From Amnibacterium flavum (GTDB taxonomy: Bacteria; Actinomycetota; Actinomycetes; Actinomycetales; Microbacteriaceae): a DNA stretch of 64,000 nucleotides. Within the stretch, counting starts at the first letter, position 1; the number at the start of each line of letters is the position of its first letter. Shown piece by piece: positions 58,710 to 64,000 of the stretch. Under the pieces are notes generated by a model. It saw only the letters and a program-made list of their open reading frames with translations, searched no databases and had not been told where the DNA came from. The translations under genes were made by a program, and so were the position numbers. The stretch spans positions 372,001-436,000 of the forward strand of contig NZ_QEOP01000001.1 of NCBI RefSeq assembly GCF_003097495.1, read 5' to 3'.

Positions 58710-61073
58710 TCACCTCGGTTCGAGGACGGGCTGGGAGGAGCTGACGAACGGTGTCTCGGGTTCCACCTGCTCCGCGTCGCTGACGACGACCTCGACGAGA
58801 CGCTCGTCAGCGATCGTCACCCGGTAGACGGGTCCGGTGATCGCGAGCGCCGTCTCGGTCTCCCGCTCCGCGCAGGAGGGGCCGACCCAGAGCTCGACAT
58901 CACCGGGCTCGACGATGCGCTGGTAGGCGGCATCGCTGAAGGCGAGGCGGCTCGTCGGGACCCGGAAGGAGACCCGCACCTCGGCGCCTGGCTCGAGGTG
59001 GACGCGCTGATAGCCCAGCAGTTGCGCCACCGGGCGCGTGACGCTCGCGTAGACATCGTGGGCGTACAGCTGAACGAGATCGGTGCCCGCGCGCGGGCCG
59101 GTGTTCCGCACCGTGACCGTCGCCGTGAACGCATCGCCCGCGGCCACCTCGGACGCATCCAGGTCGAGAGCGCTGCGTTCGAATGTCGTGTAGGTCAGTC
59201 CGTGACCGAACGGGAGGACGGGCGCGCTGTCGGCGCTCGTCACCTCGGAGGCGCCGCCGAGCAGGGGGTGCAGGTAGGAGAAGGGCTGCGCACCCGCGCT
59301 CCGCGGAAGCGACACGGGCAGATGGCCGGATGGCGCGACCCTGCCGGAGAGCACGCCGGCGATAGCCGACCCGCCTTCCTCCCCGGGGAAGAACGCCTGG
59401 ACGACCGCGGCCGGGGCGGCAGGCCCGGAAACCGCCCAATCGATGGCGTACGGTCGGCCCGTGAGAAGCACCATGACGACGGGCGTGCCTGTCGCGATGA
59501 TCGCCTCGACCAGGTCGCGCTGAACTCCCGGAAGATCGAGACTCTCGACGTCATTGCCCTCGCCGACCGTCCCGCGGCCGAACAGGCCGGCCCGATCCCC
59601 CACGGCGACGATGGCCAGGTCCGAATCCTGCGCCGCTTGGAGAGCAGCGGCGAATCCGGATCGATCGTCGCCCTCGACCGCGCAGCCTTCCACGACGGAG
59701 AACTCGCTGCCGGGAAGCTCATCGCGCAGCGCCTCGGCCAGGGTGGGGATGTCGAAGCCGAGCGGAACGTCGGGGTGATGGGCGAGCACGTGGTTCGCGA
59801 ACGAGTAGCAGCCCATGAGCGCCTCGGACGAATCGGCGTTGGGACCGATCACCGCGATGCGGCGACCCGACGCGCCGACCGCACCGGTGAGCGGCAGGAC
59901 GCCGTCGTTGGTGAGCAGCACCAGAGACTCCTCGGCGAGGCGACGGGCGATCTCGCGGTGCTCGGGGGTGTCGAGGTCGATGGTCCGAGGCGGAGAGGCG
60001 AAGTCGGCGTCGAGCAGTCCGAGCTCCTCCTTCTGAGCAAGAACGCGCAGCACCGCCTGATCGACCAGAGCTTCGTCGGCGAGACCCGCACGGATCCTCT
60101 CCCGCAGGGGCGCGAGGTAGGCGTCGCCGCTCGGCAGCTCCATGTCGATGCCCGCGGCGAGCGCCAGCTCGGCGGCGACCCCCTTGTCGGCTGCGACCGC
60201 ATGGGTGAGATGCAGGAAGGCGACCGCGAAGTAGTCGGAGACCACGACACCGTCGAATCCCCACAGCTCGCGCAGGATCCCCGTCAGGTACTCCGGTGTC
60301 GCGGCGACCGGCATGCCGTCGATCTCGGCGTACGAGTTCATGACCGACCTGGCGCCGCCGTCGAAGAGCGCCATCTCGAACGGCGGGAGGAGGACGTCGG
60401 CGATCTCCCGCCGCCCCATGTGCACGGGCGCGTGGTTCCGTCCCGACTGCGAGGCGGAGTAGCCGACGAAGTGCTTCAGCGTCGCGTGCACCCCTTCGGC
60501 CTGCAGTCCCTTCACATACGCGGTCGCGATGGTGCCGACGACGTACGGGTCCTCGGCGATGCACTCGTCGACGCGTCCCCAGCGCGGATCGCGGATGACG
60601 TCGAGCACCGGCGCCAGCCCCTGATGGATGCCGAGCTCGCGCATCGAACCTCCGATGAGACGCGCCATCTCCTCCACCAGCTCGGGGTCGAAGGCGGCTC
60701 CCCAGCCGAGCGACGTCGGGAAGGTCGCCGCCTTCCACGCCGCGAGACCCGTGAGGCATTCCTCGTGCACGAGAGCGGGGATGCCCAGCCGCGTCTCCGT
60801 CTGCAACCGCCGCTGCTCAGCCCACAGCCACTCGGCCCGCTCCACCGGATCGACCGGCCGCGTTCCGTAGACCCGGGTGAGGTGGCCGATACCCGACACC
60901 GTCGCCTGGTCGTAGCGGCTCGACGACTTCATCTCACCCGCCATGGGAGCGACGACGTCGCCGCCCTGGTCGACCCAGTAGCCGACGATCTGGGCGAGTT
61001 TCTCCTCGAGCGTCATCCGGGCGTGCAGGGTACGGACACGATCGGACACCGAGGGCAGGCTTGTGACGGTCAC
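58710..61073 (-). CDS. GH3-family beta-glycosidase
   Basis: 787 residues from a GTG. The N-terminal (beta/alpha)8 domain has the K200-H201 substrate motif and nucleophile D280 (GVVVSDYF); the second alpha/beta domain spans about 380-600; the C terminus is a fibronectin-III-like domain (about 650-770). There is no signal peptide, so it acts in the cytoplasm on sugars imported by the adjacent ABC system. It hydrolyses beta-linked glucose, xylose or similar; which one is not visible. It follows the MalG-type permease after 56 nt. Confidence 0.93.
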   Translation of the reverse strand: MTVTSLPSVSDRVRTLHARMTLEEKLAQIVGYWVDQGGDVVAPMAGEMKSSSRYDQATVSGIGHLTRVYGTRPVDPVERAEWLWAEQRRLQTETRLGIPALVHEECLTGLAAWKAATFPTSLGWGAAFDPELVEEMARLIGGSMRELGIHQGLAPVLDVIRDPRWGRVDECIAEDPYVVGTIATAYVKGLQAEGVHATLKHFVGYSASQSGRNHAPVHMGRREIADVLLPPFEMALFDGGARSVMNSYAEIDGMPVAATPEYLTGILRELWGFDGVVVSDYFAVAFLHLTHAVAADKGVAAELALAAGIDMELPSGDAYLAPLRERIRAGLADEALVDQAVLRVLAQKEELGLLDADFASPPRTIDLDTPEHREIARRLAEESLVLLTNDGVLPLTGAVGASGRRIAVIGPNADSSEALMGCYSFANHVLAHHPDVPLGFDIPTLAEALRDELPGSEFSVVEGCAVEGDDRSGFAAALQAAQDSDLAIVAVGDRAGLFGRGTVGEGNDVESLDLPGVQRDLVEAIIATGTPVVMVLLTGRPYAIDWAVSGPAAPAAVVQAFFPGEEGGSAIAGVLSGRVAPSGHLPVSLPRSAGAQPFSYLHPLLGGASEVTSADSAPVLPFGHGLTYTTFERSALDLDASEVAAGDAFTATVTVRNTGPRAGTDLVQLYAHDVYASVTRPVAQLLGYQRVHLEPGAEVRVSFRVPTSRLAFSDAAYQRIVEPGDVELWVGPSCAERETETALAITGPVYRVTIADERLVEVVVSDAEQVEPETPFVSSSQPVLEPR

Positions 61074-61129
61074 GGCCTTCTCTTTCTTTAGCAGGAATGG
61101 AACAGGGCCGTACGGGCCGGGGTGAGGCG

Positions 61130-62005
61130 TCAGCCCTTGACTGCCCCGGTCAGGCCGCCGACGATGCGGCGTTCGAACACGCTGAAGAAGATCAGCGCTG
61201 GGATCATCGACAGGGAGGTGAAGGCGAGGACCTTCGCGGTGTCGACGGAGTACTGGGACGAGAACGCCTGCACCCCGAGAGGCAGCGTGAACACCTCGGA
61301 GTTGTTCAGGATGAAGAGGGGCAGCAGGTAGCTGTTCCAGGCCGCGATGAAGGCCAGGATCCCGACGGTGATGACACCGGGAGTGGCCAGGGGCACCACC
61401 ATCCGCCAGAAGAACCCGATGCGGCTGCAGCCATCGATGAAGGCGGCTTCCTGGATCTCATCCGGGATCGCCCGCAGGAACGGGACGAGGATGATGATGG
61501 TCGTCGGAAGCGCGAAGGCGATCTGGGGCAGGATCACCCCCGGCAGGGAGTTCATCAGTCCGAGGTTCTTGATCACGATGTAGAGCGGCGTGATCGCGAC
61601 CGTCATCGGGAACATGAGCCCCGCCGCGAACAGTGCGTACATCGCCCCGCGTCCACGGAACCGGTAGCGGGCCAGCACGTAACTGGCCATCAGACCGAGC
61701 ACCACCACTCCGACGGTCGTCGCGGTGGCGGAGATGATCGAGTTCAGCACCTCCTGCCAGAACACCCCGCCCGTCAGCACGTCGAGGTAGTTCCCGACGT
61801 TCCACGGGCTGGGCAGACCCGACGGGTCGGTGGTGATCTGCGAGTTGGTGCGGAAGCCCCCGATGATGATGAAGGCGACCGGCGCCAGCATCGCGATGAT
61901 CACGACGACCGCCACGACATAGGCGACGGGGGTGCCCCAGCGCCGCGGTGTCTTGGCGACGGAGATCTGCCGCTGAGGCGGCTTCACTGCGGTCAGGGTG
62001 GTCAT
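61130..62005 (-). CDS. ABC sugar transporter permease (MalG type)
   Basis: 291 residues, six helices, EAA loop IQEAAFIDGCSRIGFFWRMVVP. The ATG overlaps the upstream permease stop (ATGA). It is part of the importer feeding the GH3 enzyme. Confidence 0.93.
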   Translation of the reverse strand: MTTLTAVKPPQRQISVAKTPRRWGTPVAYVVAVVVIIAMLAPVAFIIIGGFRTNSQITTDPSGLPSPWNVGNYLDVLTGGVFWQEVLNSIISATATTVGVVVLGLMASYVLARYRFRGRGAMYALFAAGLMFPMTVAITPLYIVIKNLGLMNSLPGVILPQIAFALPTTIIILVPFLRAIPDEIQEAAFIDGCSRIGFFWRMVVPLATPGVITVGILAFIAAWNSYLLPLFILNNSEVFTLPLGVQAFSSQYSVDTAKVLAFTSLSMIPALIFFSVFERRIVGGLTGAVKG

Positions 62006-63018
62006 GGGGTCTTCCCCTTCTCAGTCAGCGCACCATCGGTGTCGCGCCGCAGGACGAATCGCTGGTAGACGAGGGCGACGGCCAGCGAGATGAGGAACAG
62101 CACCACGGCGACGGCGTTGCCATAGCCGTAGTTGCCGGCGTTGCGCCCGTTGGTCACCAGATAGGTGGCCATCGTCGAGGTGCCCGCCGTCGAGGAGACG
62201 TACTGACCCCAGATGATGTAGACGAGATCGAAGAGCTGAAGCGCCCCGATGATCGACAGGAACGCCCAGATGCGCAGCGTCGGCGCGAGGAGGGGGAGCG
62301 TGATCCTCCGCTGGATCTGCCAGTAGGAGGCGCCGTCGATGGCCGCCGCCTCTGACAGCTCCTCGGGGATGCCCTGCAGGCCGGCGAGGAACAGGATCAC
62401 CGCGAACCCGACGTACTTCCAGGTGATGATCACCATGAGCGACCAGATCGCGATGTCCGGATTCGACAGCCAGTCCTGTGTGAGCGAGCCGAGACCGACC
62501 TTGTCGAGCAGCCCGTTCACGGCGCCGTTCGTCTGGAGCATGAGGCTCCACCCGGTGCCGACGACGACCTCGGAGATGACGTAGGGCACGAAGATGAGCA
62601 CACGGATGACGGACTGGCCGCGCAGCTTGCGGTTCAGTAGAAGCGCCAACAGGATCGCGGCCGGCCCCTGGAGCACCAGGGACAGCACGACGATGATGCC
62701 GTTGTGCTGGACCGCCGCGATGAACGTGGGGTCCTGGATGATCGTGAGGTAGTTCTTGAACCCCACGAAGTCGGTGGGGATCCCGTAGCCCTGCCAGCTG
62801 AAGAAGCCGTAGTAGGCCGCCATGACGACGGGGAAGATGACGAAGCCCAGGAAGACGATGAGGGCGGGGCCCGTGAGCAGAGCGATCTCGAGCCGTCCGC
62901 GCCAGTCGGTCTTCCGACGGCGGGGTGCCGGGGGCGGCGTCACAGCAACGCCGCCCCCGGCTGTTCCGAGATCAGTCTGCGAAGGGTTCTGCAGGGCAGG
63001 ACTCTCGCGTACTGACAC
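62002..63018 (-). CDS. ABC sugar transporter permease (MalF type)
   Basis: 338 residues from GTG 63018, preceded by GAGGG. A ~45-residue polar N-terminal tail precedes six helices; EAA loop LSEAAAIDGASYWQIQRRITLP. It lies 11 nt after the binding-protein stop. No ATPase gene follows in this operon. Confidence 0.9.
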   Translation of the reverse strand: MSVRESPALQNPSQTDLGTAGGGVAVTPPPAPRRRKTDWRGRLEIALLTGPALIVFLGFVIFPVVMAAYYGFFSWQGYGIPTDFVGFKNYLTIIQDPTFIAAVQHNGIIVVLSLVLQGPAAILLALLLNRKLRGQSVIRVLIFVPYVISEVVVGTGWSLMLQTNGAVNGLLDKVGLGSLTQDWLSNPDIAIWSLMVIITWKYVGFAVILFLAGLQGIPEELSEAAAIDGASYWQIQRRITLPLLAPTLRIWAFLSIIGALQLFDLVYIIWGQYVSSTAGTSTMATYLVTNGRNAGNYGYGNAVAVVLFLISLAVALVYQRFVLRRDTDGALTEKGKTP

Positions 63019-63029
63019 TTTCCCTCGAC

Positions 63030-64000
63030 CTACGCCTTCGCTGCTGCAGCGTTGACGGCCTCGACGAGCTCCTCGGGGCCGCCCTTGCCTGCGAGCAGGT
63101 CGACGACTCCGACGTTCAGCGCGTTGCCGACGTTCAGTCCGTAGACCGTGTCGAGCCACTGCGACACGTACGGAGCTGCGTTGTAGGCCTCGAGGATCTG
63201 CTTCAGGTACGGCTCGGTGACCGCCTCCTGAGCGACGGTGTTGACGGGCGGAGCGTTGAACGCGGCGTAGTACTCCTTCTGGACATCGGCCGTGCCGATG
63301 TAGTTGAGGAAGTCGACGCACTCGGGCGGAGCCGAGGCGGAGCACGAGTAGCCGTCGACGCCGCCGAGGATGGAGCCGGGCTCACCCTCTCCGCCGGGGA
63401 TCTCCGGGAAGGGGAACCAGGCGAGGTCGGGGAGGGGCTTCTCGTCGGGGGTCAGCGAGGCGATCACTCCCGGATCCCAGGCGCCCATGAGCTCCATGCC
63501 GGCCTGGTGGTTGGCGAGCAGACCCGCCGAGCTGCCGGCGCCCTGCTGCGCGGAGGTCGTCAGGAAGCCCTCGTTGAACGGCTCGGTGTCGGAGAAGGCC
63601 TGCAGGTCCTCGCCCGCCTTGATCCAGCACTCGTCGGTGAACTCCATGTTGTCCGCCGCGTCGGCGAGCGTCTCGGGGCTGCACTCGCGGAGGGCGAAGA
63701 AGTAGTACCAGTGCGCGGCCGGCCAGGCGTCCTTCGCACCGAGGGCAACGGGCTGGACGCCCGAGTCCTTGAGCTTCTGCACCGCGTCGTCGAGTTCGTC
63801 GATCGTCGTCGGGTTGGCGGTGATCCCCGCCGCGTCGAAGAGGTCCTGGCTGTAGAACAGGCCGCCGGGGAGCACGGCGACCGGCATCGCGTAGAGCTTG
63901 TCGTCGAGCGTGTTCGCGGAGAACGATCCCTCGGGGATCTCGCTGGTCACCTCGTCGGACACCTTGCCGGTGAGGTCCATGACCTGGCCTGCGGCCACCA
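63030..64000 (-). CDS. ABC sugar transporter solute-binding protein, 5'-truncated by window edge
   Basis: About 323 residues of the C-terminal part of a family-1 sugar-binding protein (AMPVAVLPGGLFYSQDLFDAAGI, GGVDGYSCSASAPPECVDFLNYIG). The true start and lipobox lie beyond 64000, so any start inside the window would be false. Four cysteines (ECSPET, DECW, SCSA, PECV) could form two disulfides, unusual for this family in the cytoplasm but sensible for a secreted protein. Partner of the two permeases and the GH3 enzyme. Confidence 0.9.
   Translation of the reverse strand, partial: VAAGQVMDLTGKVSDEVTSEIPEGSFSANTLDDKLYAMPVAVLPGGLFYSQDLFDAAGITANPTTIDELDDAVQKLKDSGVQPVALGAKDAWPAAHWYYFFALRECSPETLADAADNMEFTDECWIKAGEDLQAFSDTEPFNEGFLTTSAQQGAGSSAGLLANHQAGMELMGAWDPGVIASLTPDEKPLPDLAWFPFPEIPGGEGEPGSILGGVDGYSCSASAPPECVDFLNYIGTADVQKEYYAAFNAPPVNTVAQEAVTEPYLKQILEAYNAAPYVSQWLDTVYGLNVGNALNVGVVDLLAGKGGPEELVEAVNAAAAKA

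Noticed and set aside
1-64000. tRNA, rRNA, prophage or insertion-sequence genes
   Set aside because: I looked in the intergenic gaps and among the proteins; no CCA-ended cloverleaf, transposase or integrase was recognised. A tRNA or RNA-family search would be decisive.

Overview
The window is chromosomal DNA of a high-GC actinobacterium, most likely Microbacteriaceae (an inference from the DUF3073 protein, Nei2-type glycosylase, MocR/YczE pair, tandem YkoE-like ECF S components, many GTG starts and many leaderless -10/start arrangements). It is gene-dense. I saw no rRNA, tRNA, phage or insertion-sequence gene. The gene-poor stretches are mostly filled with REP-like palindromic repeats.

Layout. 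1-2167: end of an ECF vitamin/metal-type transporter (EcfT fragment and two S components) coupled to a siderophore-interacting flavoprotein. 2509-8054: a DEAD-box RNA helicase with a repeat-rich basic tail and an HAE1-type RND efflux pump, both on the minus strand. 8098-10209: MocR regulator divergent from a YczE membrane protein. 10552-16079: pgi, a DUF4097-PadR stress operon with tandem palindromic operators, and a KimA-like APC transporter. 16085-17032: repeats and a small membrane protein. 17138-18028: YghA-like stress SDR. 18164-33342: sugar-catabolic block 1, with a LacI regulator, glycogen-debranching-type glycosidase, ABC importer, GH36 alpha-galactosidase, two SDRs, aldose epimerase, enolase-superfamily dehydratase and FadR-type GntR regulator, then a phosphotransferase and an RlmA-like methyltransferase. 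33358-35686: MmyB-like regulator/SDR pair and an XRE-cupin regulator. 35710-43892: sugar block 2, a long operon of DeoR, FGGY kinase, SDR, ABC importer (the only one here with its own ATPase) and a divergent BtpA/SgcQ protein. 44024-48054: VOC proteins and HxlR, MerR and TetR regulators. 48251-55056: an amine-assimilation cluster. 55218-58697: DUF3073, membrane proteins, two MarR regulators and Nei2. 58710-64000: sugar block 3, a GH3 glycosidase with an ABC importer that runs off the window.

The most interesting unit is 48251-53682: a glutamine-synthetase-like ligase (GlnT/GmaS type), the three subunits of an N-methylglutamate-synthase-like enzyme (MgsA, MgsB, MgsC) and a single-chain sarcosine/N-methyltryptophan-oxidase-like flavoprotein. 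I infer a compact form of the N-methylglutamate pathway in which one FAD oxidase replaces the four-subunit dehydrogenase. The FMN subunit lacks all three cysteines that hold the [3Fe-4S] cluster in glutamate synthase.

Two regulatory patterns recur. One LacI-type palindrome, TTTGATCGTTCAAA, stands before the debranching enzyme, and a close variant stands before the alpha-galactosidase ABC operon, which suggests a two-promoter regulon. At least six genes, four of them regulators, have a TANNNT -10 box ending 6-8 nt before the start codon, the arrangement expected of leaderless mRNAs.
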